From positions 1 to 10,246 of the forward strand of contig DGMY01000009.1 of the NCBI GenBank assembly GCA_002388665.1: 10,246 nt of DNA, given 5' to 3'. The translations under genes and the position numbers were made by a program. Position 1 is the first letter of the stretch; every line of letters begins with the position of its first letter. Of this stretch, positions 1 to 6,979 are shown piece by piece. The notes under the pieces were generated by a model. That model was not told the DNA's origin. It saw only the letters and a program-made list of their open reading frames with translations, and ran no database searches. This stretch comes from Opitutia bacterium UBA4506 (GTDB lineage: Bacteria > Verrucomicrobiota > Verrucomicrobiia > Opitutales > Puniceicoccaceae).

Positions 1-19
1 GAGGAGTATCCCCATCTAC

Positions 20-196
20 TAGGACAGAGGTCGGAGGACAGAGGTCAGCGGTCAGAGGACAGAAGTCGGAGGTCAGCTGATCTAGCGGTCAGATTTCAAC
101 GTTAAAAGTTTAGTGTTTAACGTTCCTCCTATCCCCTCCCCCCATCTCCCATCTCCCATCTCCCATATCCTCCCCCATATTCTCTCCCCCATATCC
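20..196 (+). repeat. Tripartite heptanucleotide repeat element, left copy
   Basis: Three consecutive blocks share a 7-bp period but use different units. Block 1 (20-91) has GAGGTCA-like units: TAGGACA 20-26, GAGGTCG 27-33, GAGGACA 34-40, GAGGTCA 41-47, GCGGTCA 48-54, GAGGACA 55-61, GAAGTCG 62-68, GAGGTCA 69-75, then an irregular stretch and GCGGTCA 85-91. Block 2 (101-124) has GTTAAAA, GTTTAGT, GTTTAAC and GTT. It contains a 9-bp inverted repeat, AACGTTAAA at 98-106 and TTTAACGTT at 116-124. Block 3 (about 129-196) is C-rich, with CATCTCC at 143-149, 150-156 and 157-163, and CATATCC at 164-170 and 190-196. The same architecture recurs at 10015-10246 in the same orientation. A period of 7 is incompatible with ordinary coding, and no gene is seen here. 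The first bases (5-18, C-rich) may be the tail of a preceding array. What the element does is unknown. Confidence 0.9.
98..124. repeat. Inverted repeat in the core of the left heptad element
   Basis: AACGTTAAA (98-106) and TTTAACGTT (116-124) are perfect 9-bp inverted repeats separated by 9 bp. The surrounding 30 nt (95-124) are identical to 10138-10167 in the right copy. This AT-rich core separates a G/A-rich array from a C/T-rich array on the same strand. It could be a protein-binding site or a fold-back hairpin; the sequence alone does not decide. Confidence 0.8.
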
Positions 197-211
197 GCGG
201 CCGTCGGCCGC
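197..211. repeat. GC-rich palindrome after the left repeat element
   Basis: GCGGCCG (197-203) and CGGCCGC (205-211) form a perfect 7-bp inverted repeat around a single T. It lies between the C-rich heptads and the first gene at 276. There is no T-run, so it is not an obvious terminator. No equivalent is seen in the part of the right copy present here. Confidence 0.6.
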
Positions 212-275
212 TCTCCCCCTAAATTTCAACCTTGAACATCAGCTCGAAAGCCCAACGATTCAGGATAACATTCTC

Positions 276-494
276 ATGTCCCGAAATTTCTCATTCTCAC
301 GTACTTCGCTCATCGCAATCGCAGCTTTGACGTCCTTTCTTTTCCTCAGCGCCTGCAAGACTGCTGGCCCTCAAAATCCGGCAGTAAGTGAAGGTCCCGA
401 CCATGCGGAAATGGGCAAGCGGGCCGAAATTTCAAGTGAACTCGAGAGAGTGTTCGCCCCGATCGACGCGAAGGCGGAACAACTCGAAAAATAA
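276..494 (+). CDS. Small predicted outer-membrane lipoprotein, function unknown
   Basis: A 72-residue protein with a classic lipoprotein signal: basic N-terminus (MSRNFSFSR), a hydrophobic stretch at residues 11-25, and lipobox LSAC with the lipidated cysteine at Cys27. The residue after Cys is Lys rather than Asp, which fits export to the outer membrane. The mature part is only about 45 residues, charged and probably helical (EISSELERV...DAKAEQLEK). A weak AGGA (262-265) lies 10 nt before the ATG. The stop is 19 nt before the start of the YdbL-like gene, so the two are probably one operon. In enterobacteria ydbL follows the tiny lipoprotein gene ynbE. This protein sits in the equivalent place, but I see no clear YnbE sequence signature, so homology is not claimed. 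Confidence 0.75.
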   Translation: MSRNFSFSRTSLIAIAALTSFLFLSACKTAGPQNPAVSEGPDHAEMGKRAEISSELERVFAPIDAKAEQLEK

Positions 495-513
495 TCCAAC
501 CATTTCACTTCCC

Positions 514-891
514 ATGCGCCGACCATTTCTCACGATTGCCCTATTTCTCACCGCTGCCTTCTCTCTCCAGGCCGCTCCGTCTGCGCAGGATATGCGCGAT
601 GCACAAAACAGCATTATCCAGCGCCTACCCGAGATTGAAAATCTCTGGAACCGCGGGCTTACCGGCGAGAACAACGAAGGCTTTGTAGCGGCTCGTTCTT
701 CGCTGAACAGCACCCAGATTGCCCTCATCCAACAGGAGAATCGGGACCGGATCGTCCTCTACAATTTCGTCGCCGATAAAACGGGAAGCGACTTGTTTCA
801 GGTCTCACGGGAACGTGCGGCACAGGTCGCCAAGATGGCCAAAAAGGGCCTCTGGATTCAGAAAACCAACGGCGACTGGGTCCGCAAGTAG
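514..891 (+). CDS. YdbL-family (DUF1318) periplasmic protein
   Basis: A 125-residue protein. The ATG at 514 is chosen because it yields a textbook signal peptide (basic MRR, hydrophobic core, likely cleavage after LQA at residue 20); the same frame is open further upstream but has no signal there. The mature part matches the DUF1318/YdbL pattern as I know it: a GENNEGFVAAR segment, then a helical stretch with ENRDR and VADKTG, then repeated alanine/lysine helices, ending in a GDWVRK-like C-terminus (E. coli YdbL ends GQWLRK). In E. coli, YdbL belongs with YdbH and YnbE, a system linked to lipid transport to the outer membrane. No ydbH homologue is in this window. The start has no Shine-Dalgarno; the leader is pyrimidine-rich. 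Family call fairly sure, role inferred. Confidence 0.82.
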   Translation: MRRPFLTIALFLTAAFSLQAAPSAQDMRDAQNSIIQRLPEIENLWNRGLTGENNEGFVAARSSLNSTQIALIQQENRDRIVLYNFVADKTGSDLFQVSRERAAQVAKMAKKGLWIQKTNGDWVRK

Positions 892-1156
892 CAGACCCGC
901 TGGCGTCCATGCTCCCGGGATCTCCAAAGAACGAGGTCCCAAAGCCGGTCTCGGCATAACCGGAACGCTTGGTGGCCGAAGAGGAAACCGCGTTGCACGA
1001 TACTAGTCGTTATGGGGAGCTCCCCCCTACTACGACTGTACTCCGGCAACCGAAAGTAGCCGCCCCAATTGCCCCTCCCCTATGCCGTAATTCTCCTCCG
1101 CGGGTAAACGCCGGAGAGTCCCGACCCTGATCCAGACGAACGGGATTTCGCCCACC
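892..1156. other. Convergent intergenic region, no gene seen
   Basis: This stretch lies between the end of the YdbL-like gene and the terminator of the ATP synthase operon. The short open frames crossing it have no recognisable protein features. It holds the inverted repeat at 1005-1037 and a weaker hairpin near 1094-1114 (CTCCG ... CGGAG). No repeat copy, tRNA or mobile-element end was recognised. Confidence 0.6.
1005..1037. repeat. Nested inverted repeat, possible structured 3' end of the lipoprotein/ydbL transcript
   Basis: Outer arms AGTCGT (1005-1010) and ACGACT (1032-1037) enclose the 12-bp palindrome GGGGAGCTCCCC (1014-1025). In RNA this could fold on either strand. No U-run follows on the plus strand, so it is not a canonical Rho-independent terminator, although it lies about 115 nt after the YdbL-like gene. 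Confidence 0.5.
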
Positions 1157-1190
1157 AAAAAAGGGCGCACCTTCTAGAAGTACGCCCTTT
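1157..1190 (-). terminator. Rho-independent terminator of the ATP synthase operon
   Basis: Read on the minus strand, AAAGGGCG (1190-1183) pairs with CGCCCTTT (1167-1160). The loop contains a further self-complementary CTTCTAGAAG, and the stem is followed by a T-run (1162-1157). It begins about 21 nt after the atpC stop codon, so it closes the operon. On the plus strand the stem is followed only by TTTGAAAATTT, so termination of the convergent lipoprotein/ydbL unit there would be weaker. Confidence 0.85.
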
Positions 1191-1211
1191 GAAAATTTGG
1201 ATGTAAGATCG

Positions 1212-1628
1212 TTATCGAACCGAACGACGGCCCTTAGCCAGTCGTTGGGCCACCGCGAAACGAAGACTTCCTTGAATCTGATCCAACTCATGCGGATCAA
1301 GATCAGGTTTCCCTTCCGCCTCAGTCAGGTAGCGACGGGCGCGTTCCTCTGCGTTGGCAACTGCTTCCAGATCGATCTCCTCGACGTCAATCGCCGCTTC
1401 GGTCAAAACACGAATCTGGTCGTCACTCACCTCGGCGAACCCCTTATCAACAGCCAGGAATTGCTTTTCTCCCTGGTGTTCAACCTGTACGTCACCCGCC
1501 CGAAGGAGAGTCACCAAAGGAAGGTGCCCCGGAAGGATTCCGATCTCCCCTTCTTCTGTATTGAGAACAACAGAATCAGCTTCACCGTCAAATGCGGTTC
1601 TCTCGGGGGTGATGATCGTCAATTTCAT
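1212..1628 (-). CDS. atpC: ATP synthase F1 epsilon subunit
   Basis: A 138-residue protein of normal length for bacterial epsilon. The N-terminal beta-sandwich carries the family hallmarks MKLTIITPERTAFDGEAD and EGEIGILPGHLPLVTLL. The C-terminal part (from about residue 85, EIDLEAVANAEERARRYL) is the helical hairpin that can extend into the alpha3beta3 barrel and inhibit ATP hydrolysis. Epsilon sits at the base of the central stalk with gamma and touches the c-ring. It is the last gene of the operon, 24 nt after atpD and just before the terminator. It is the only atp gene here with a convincing Shine-Dalgarno-like sequence. The C-terminus is basic (AKGRRSVR). Confidence 0.97.
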   Translation of the reverse strand: MKLTIITPERTAFDGEADSVVLNTEEGEIGILPGHLPLVTLLRAGDVQVEHQGEKQFLAVDKGFAEVSDDQIRVLTEAAIDVEEIDLEAVANAEERARRYLTEAEGKPDLDPHELDQIQGSLRFAVAQRLAKGRRSVR

Positions 1629-1637
1629 AAAGTCGTA

Positions 1638-1642
1638 TTCCT
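1638..1642 (-). promoter_or_regulatory. Shine-Dalgarno-like AGGAA before atpC
   Basis: On the minus strand AGGAA (1642-1638) is spaced 9 nt from the atpC ATG. It stands out because the other genes of the operon and aspS lack such a site. Confidence 0.5.
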
Positions 1643-1652
1643 GTTCAGGATC

Positions 1653-3077
<1,425 letters not shown>

Positions 3078-3100
3078 GGGAGGGTCAGTGATTTCTACGA

Positions 3101-3979
3101 TTAATTGAAAAAGGTTGCAGCTGAGATTTCCAAAATCTCCTGCGTGATTGCGGCCTGTCTGGCCTTATTGTATTCGAGAGTGAGATCGTCGACCAAGCTC
3201 TTGGCATTGTCGGTCGCCGACTTCATGGCCACCATCCGTGCACTGTGTTCCGAGGCTTTTGCATCGAGAATACGAAGGTAGATGGCTTTGCGGATGAAGA
3301 GATCCAGGATCTGCGAGACGACTTCGGCCGGGCTCGGCTCAAAAATCATGTCCCGCTCGTCTTTGGAGGAAGCGCCAAACTCAGTCGAGTGTTCAGCAAT
3401 GAACTCACGCAGGCTCGTCAGTGGGACCAATGGGGTCAAACGGGGTTCCTGAGTGAGAGTATTGATGAATTTCGGGCTGAGAATTTCGATAGTGTCGATC
3501 CCGCCGGCACGAAATTGCTCATCCATTGCAGCGATAATCGGGCGAACCTCGGCAAACTTCGCATCGTCGCTCACGGTAAAGTCAGCAGCGAGGTCTTTCT
3601 TGGTTCGGGTCAGGAACTGGCGTCCTTTCCGCCCGATATTAAACCAACGGATCGGAGTGTCCTCGTCGATAGAGAGGATTTTCCGAAACAAATTAGAATT
3701 GAGAGGTCCGCAAAGACCACGATCTGAGGTGACGAGAAGAATACCCCGGCGCTTGACCTCTCTCTTCTCGAGATAAGGGTGCCAGGATTGCTCTTCTTCA
3801 AAACGGGAACTCAGATTGACCAGAACGGAGAGTAACCCCCGGCCATAGTCTTGGCTTTTGACAGCCATATCCTGAGCTCGCTTCATTTTGGACGCCGCGA
3901 CAAGCTGCATCGCCCGAGTGATCTGGGCGGTGTTCTTGACACTCTTGATCCGGTTGCGGATGTCGCGCGTGTTAGCCAT
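3101..3979 (-). CDS. atpG: ATP synthase F1 gamma subunit (central stalk)
   Basis: A 292-residue protein of normal length. Gamma is the rotating shaft inside the alpha3beta3 ring. The N-terminal helix has the family signature MANTRDIRNRIKSVKNTAQI followed by TRAMQLVAASKMKRAQ. The C-terminal helix has the gamma signature around DNAKSLVDDLTLEYNKARQ followed by AAITQEILEI, and ends ATFFN. The central alpha/beta domain (about 75-230) carries a GLCGPLNSNLFR segment like the usual GLCGGLN motif. It lies between atpA (36-nt gap) and atpD (23-nt gap), the standard position. No Shine-Dalgarno is visible before the ATG. Confidence 0.98.
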   Translation of the reverse strand: MANTRDIRNRIKSVKNTAQITRAMQLVAASKMKRAQDMAVKSQDYGRGLLSVLVNLSSRFEEEQSWHPYLEKREVKRRGILLVTSDRGLCGPLNSNLFRKILSIDEDTPIRWFNIGRKGRQFLTRTKKDLAADFTVSDDAKFAEVRPIIAAMDEQFRAGGIDTIEILSPKFINTLTQEPRLTPLVPLTSLREFIAEHSTEFGASSKDERDMIFEPSPAEVVSQILDLFIRKAIYLRILDAKASEHSARMVAMKSATDNAKSLVDDLTLEYNKARQAAITQEILEISAATFFN

Positions 3980-4015
3980 ACCGATTTAGTTGACGATCCC
4001 TAGAGGTTAATACGA

Positions 4016-5548
4016 TCAGGCGAAAGTACGCTTCCACTCTTCGACGGCTGCCTTCAAATCGGCAACGATCTCGTCGGAAAGATTGGCTTCGGTACGAATC
4101 CGAGTCAGGACGTCCGCCTTGCGATCGGTGAGATATTCTTCGAGGCTCGATGTTCCAGCTGGAACCTTGGCCACGTCGATGTCGTCGAAGAATGCGTTTT
4201 CCACGGCCCAAAGAATCGCGACTTGCGCTTCAATTGGCTTTGGAGAGAAAGCGGGTTGCTTAAAGACTTCCACCAAACGGGCACCCCGTTCGAGCTGGCT
4301 CTTGGTCTTCGCATCGAGATCGGAACCGAACTGCGCAAATGCTGCCAATTCGCGGTACTGCGCCAGTTGAAGTTTCACCTTACCGGCGACCTTCTTCGCG
4401 GCCTTGATCTGCGCGGCAGAACCCACCCGGGAAACGGACAGACCCACCGAAATCGCGGGACGAATCCCTTGATTGAAGAGGTCGGTTTCGAGGAAGACCT
4501 GACCATCGGTGATCGAAATCACGTTCGTCGGAATGTAAGCCGAAACGTCACCCGCTTGAGTTTCAATGATCGGGAGGGCGGTCAACGAACCGTTGCCGTA
4601 CTCTGGTCCCAGACGAGCGGAACGCTCGAGCAACCGGCTGTGGAGGTAGAAAACGTCACCAGGATACGCTTCACGACCGGAAGGACGCTTCAGAATCAGA
4701 GACATTTGGCGGTAGGCCACAGCGTGCTTTGAAAGGTCATCGTAAACGATGAGCGCGTCCATGCCGTTCTGCATGAAGTACTCTCCCATGGAAGCACCGG
4801 AGAAAGGAGCGAGGTACTGATTCGCAGGATTGTCACCAGCTGGCGCAGTAACGATCGTAGTAAACTCAAGAGCACCAGCCTTCTCCAACGCATTGATCGT
4901 ACGAGCAATGTTGGAGTTCTTTTGGCCAATCGCGACGTAGATCGAGTAAACCGGGCGGAACTCAGGGTCGCCGGACTCGATGCCCACGCGGTTGATATTC
5001 GCCTGATTGATGATGGTATCGATCGCGATGGTGGTCTTACCGGTCTGGCGGTCACCGATGATCAACTCACGTTGTCCACGGCCGATGGGAATCATCGAGT
5101 CAATCGCCATGATCCCTGTCTGTAGGGGCTGGTCGACAGACTTACGGGAGATGATCCCTGGAGCAATCTTCTCAACCGGGTAAGTGGCTTCAGCTTCGAT
5201 CGCACCCTTGCCATCAACGGGCTGGCCGAGAGCATCAACCACACGACCCAAGAGGGCCTTGCCCACTGGAACGGAAAGGAGGCGTCCCGTTGTCTTAACG
5301 GTGTCACCCTGGCGGATGTCTGCGGTATCACCGAGGATAACCGCACCGACCTCGTCTTCTTCCAAGTTCAACGCAATGCCGTAAATTCCGCCGGGGAATT
5401 CAATCATCTCGTTGTACATGGCCTTGGAGAGACCGCTTACGCGGGCGACTCCGTCGGCGATAGAGAGTACGGAACCGACGTTCGACTCCTGAGTCGAGGT
5501 TCCCATGCTGGAAATCTCTTTTTCGATCTGTTCGACAATGCTGCTCAT
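4016..5548 (-). CDS. atpA: ATP synthase F1 alpha subunit (regulatory)
   Basis: A 510-residue protein, full length. Alpha alternates with beta in F1, binds non-catalytic nucleotide and supplies the arginine finger. Motifs seen: Walker A GDRQTGKT (165-172), preceded by the conserved SMIPIGRGQRELIIG; a Walker B-like LIVYDD (266-271); and the SVSRVG signature (371-376) with arginine finger Arg374. The N-terminal segment (1-25) is the helix that contacts delta in known structures. Between NQAN and VYSIYVAIGQK (about 185-202) is a moderately longer loop than in E. coli, comparable to loops in other lineages. It follows atpH with a 41-nt gap. No Shine-Dalgarno is seen. Confidence 0.99.
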   Translation of the reverse strand: MSSIVEQIEKEISSMGTSTQESNVGSVLSIADGVARVSGLSKAMYNEMIEFPGGIYGIALNLEEDEVGAVILGDTADIRQGDTVKTTGRLLSVPVGKALLGRVVDALGQPVDGKGAIEAEATYPVEKIAPGIISRKSVDQPLQTGIMAIDSMIPIGRGQRELIIGDRQTGKTTIAIDTIINQANINRVGIESGDPEFRPVYSIYVAIGQKNSNIARTINALEKAGALEFTTIVTAPAGDNPANQYLAPFSGASMGEYFMQNGMDALIVYDDLSKHAVAYRQMSLILKRPSGREAYPGDVFYLHSRLLERSARLGPEYGNGSLTALPIIETQAGDVSAYIPTNVISITDGQVFLETDLFNQGIRPAISVGLSVSRVGSAAQIKAAKKVAGKVKLQLAQYRELAAFAQFGSDLDAKTKSQLERGARLVEVFKQPAFSPKPIEAQVAILWAVENAFFDDIDVAKVPAGTSSLEEYLTDRKADVLTRIRTEANLSDEIVADLKAAVEEWKRTFA

Positions 5549-5589
5549 GATGGGTTTAGAAAGTTGGGAAAATGAAATTCAAAAGGTTC

Positions 5590-5979
5590 TTACGCGCTAA
5601 TGGAAGCGAGGCGTGAAGGAATGGAAATCTCGTAAACGTCGTCACCGACTTGGACGCGAGTCCCGGCAATGAGGGAATCGTCCGACTTGCTTTCCACTTC
5701 GATGGGACGGTTGTACTTCTGCGTAAAACTCGTACGAATCTGCTCAATCGACTCCGCACTGAGTTCCCCACCTGAGGTGACTCGTGCAGTCGATGCTGCC
5801 AAGTCGCGCTCGACTAGGAAGGAAAGACTCTGCAGAACGGCGCGATGGTCGCTCGGAGGGTTCTTCCGGAGAGCCTGCAGGACCTCGTCTACCCGCTCCG
5901 CCGAAATGCGACCGTTTTCGTCGCGGCAAAGAGACAGTAGGCGGTTGGCCAGTTTTCTCGCTCGAGGATTCTTACGCAT
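5590..5979 (-). CDS. atpH: ATP synthase F1 delta subunit, short form
   Basis: Only 129 residues, against about 175-180 for typical bacterial delta. Delta joins the peripheral stalk (b) to the top of F1. The C-terminal half is recognisable: VTSGGELSAESIEQIRTSF, then the DDSLIAGTRVQVGDDVYEIS segment matching the usual DPSLIGG...VGD pattern, and a final RLASI. The N-terminal helical domain, which grips alpha N-termini in other enzymes, is represented by only about 60 residues (ARKLANRLLSLCRDENGRIS and a second helical part). No longer start is possible: the frame upstream runs into the atpF stop codon 12 nt away. Position between atpF and atpA supports the call. It is probably a functional lineage-specific short delta, not a damaged gene. 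Confidence 0.92.
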   Translation of the reverse strand: MRKNPRARKLANRLLSLCRDENGRISAERVDEVLQALRKNPPSDHRAVLQSLSFLVERDLAASTARVTSGGELSAESIEQIRTSFTQKYNRPIEVESKSDDSLIAGTRVQVGDDVYEISIPSRLASISA

Positions 5980-5991
5980 GGTTCGTATTAA

Positions 5992-6570
5992 TTATCGAAG
6001 AGATTCGGAAAGCTCGCTGGCAGCGCGATTGCTAAAGGTCGACTTCTCGCTCTCGGATAGCTCGCGATCGAGCACCTTGCGGGTAGTGGCAACCACGAGG
6101 CGGGTTACTTCGTCGTGAACCTCGGCCAGCATCTTCTTGCGTTCGGCAACCAATGATTCTTCGCCACGGCGGATGATGTCTTCCGCTTTGGTCCGAGCTT
6201 CTTCGGTCTTCGAATCGATCAAGTCCGATGCTTGGGTCTTCGCCTCCTTCAGGATGCTTTGCGCTTCCAGGGATGCTTGGCGAAGGGTTTCTTCGTGACT
6301 CTTCTCCGCGTCGGCGAGTTTGGCCTTCATCTCTTCCGAGTAGCGAAGTCCGTCCTCGATCTTCGTCTGACGCTCGGAGACCGTCCTAAGGATCGGACGG
6401 AAGGCGAGGAAATAGAGAAGAGCGGCAACGATCAAAAAGTTGATCGTCTGCCCGACGAAAAAGCCGGTATCCAAGCCGAAGTGCTTGACAATCGTTTGGA
6501 TGGGTCCGGATCCACCTTCAGCTGCGGGAGCCGCTGCAAGGGTGATTTGAGTCAGGATTTGGGTGAACAT
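5992..6570 (-). CDS. atpF: ATP synthase F0 b subunit (peripheral stalk)
   Basis: A 192-residue protein. An alanine/glycine-rich N-terminal extension (about 1-22) precedes one membrane segment (about 37-57, FFVGQTINFLIVAALLYFLA), then the FRPI junction typical of b subunits. The rest is a long, highly charged helix (about 62-192) rich in Glu, Lys, Ala and Arg, fitting the coiled-coil stator that reaches to delta. Only one b-type gene is present, so a homodimeric stator is expected. It follows atpE after an 83-nt gap containing a strong hairpin, and precedes atpH by 12 nt. There is no Shine-Dalgarno; the leader is pyrimidine-rich. Confidence 0.97.
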   Translation of the reverse strand: MFTQILTQITLAAAPAAEGGSGPIQTIVKHFGLDTGFFVGQTINFLIVAALLYFLAFRPILRTVSERQTKIEDGLRYSEEMKAKLADAEKSHEETLRQASLEAQSILKEAKTQASDLIDSKTEEARTKAEDIIRRGEESLVAERKKMLAEVHDEVTRLVVATTRKVLDRELSESEKSTFSNRAASELSESLR

Positions 6571-6585
6571 GTGAGGAAAAGGGAT

Positions 6586-6623
6586 GACGGCCGGGCGGCT
6601 CCAGAGGGAAACGCCCGACCGTC
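6586..6623 (-). promoter_or_regulatory. Strong mRNA hairpin between atpE and atpF
   Basis: On the minus-strand transcript GACGGUCGGGCG (6623-6612) pairs over all 12 positions with CGCCCGGCCGUC (6597-6586), with one G-U wobble and a 14-nt loop. It is followed by AUCCCUUUUCC and the atpF start only 15 nt on. The short U-run makes it at best a partial terminator. It may instead protect the 3' end of an atpB-atpE segment or limit atpF translation. Either would raise c relative to the downstream subunits, as the c-ring stoichiometry demands. The structure is seen; the role is inferred. Confidence 0.7.
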
Positions 6624-6653
6624 AAATTCGATTCAATCGTGTGATTCCAGGGA

Positions 6654-6878
6654 TTAGCCCTGATACAAGAACAGCGAGTAGAAGGCAACCGCTTCCGCGA
6701 GCGCCATACCGATGATGCTCTGAACGAGAATCGCGGTAGCAGCACCTGGGTTACGACCGACAGACTCAACAGCCTTCGTACCTACGAAAGCTACACCAAG
6801 AGCAGCAGCAAAGCAGCCCAAAGCAGCGGTCAGACCGGCACCGAGATCACCTGAGAGTTCAGCGAGGATGTTCAACAT
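6654..6878 (-). CDS. atpE: ATP synthase F0 c subunit (proton-binding ring)
   Basis: A 74-residue hairpin of two membrane helices (about 12-34 and 48-71) joined by a polar loop with the conserved RNP (42-44, usually RQP). The ion-binding carboxylate is Glu62 in ALAEAVAFY, with Tyr67 five residues later as in chloroplast c. The positions that make Na+ sites (a Gln in helix 1 and Ser/Thr after the Glu) are Val29 and Ala63 here, so the ring is predicted to carry protons. The helix-packing motif that is glycine-rich in many species reads Cys22, Ala24, Ala26, Gly28, Ala30. The ATG is preceded by an AT-rich leader without Shine-Dalgarno. A 101-nt gap separates it from atpB. Confidence 0.98.
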   Translation of the reverse strand: MLNILAELSGDLGAGLTAALGCFAAALGVAFVGTKAVESVGRNPGAATAILVQSIIGMALAEAVAFYSLFLYQG

Positions 6879-6979
6879 ATCTATATTGGTTTATTTGTTA
6901 GCGTTTTTCCCGACGCCCGGCACTCGGTGAGGATTGGATACCTCTGGCACCGGTCCCGCCGGAGAAAGTGTAAAAGAGA

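Noticed and set aside
388..513. Longer start for the YdbL-like gene, overlapping the lipoprotein gene
   Set aside because: The extension has no signal peptide and no family match, whereas the ATG at 514 gives a proper signal peptide.
3245..3727. Plus-strand open frame of 160 codons opposite atpG
   Set aside because: Antisense shadow of a conserved gene with no family features or start signal.
5979..5994. Possible b-delta fusion: atpF and atpH are in the same frame, four codons apart
   Set aside because: A TAA stop clearly ends atpF and atpH has its own ATG; a shared frame has a one-in-three chance. Fusions of this kind exist in mycobacteria, but nothing here shows read-through.
6879..6979. 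Hairpin or promoter in the atpB-atpE gap
   Set aside because: Only short, interrupted complementarity (for example GAGG/CCTC) was found; not enough to call a structure.
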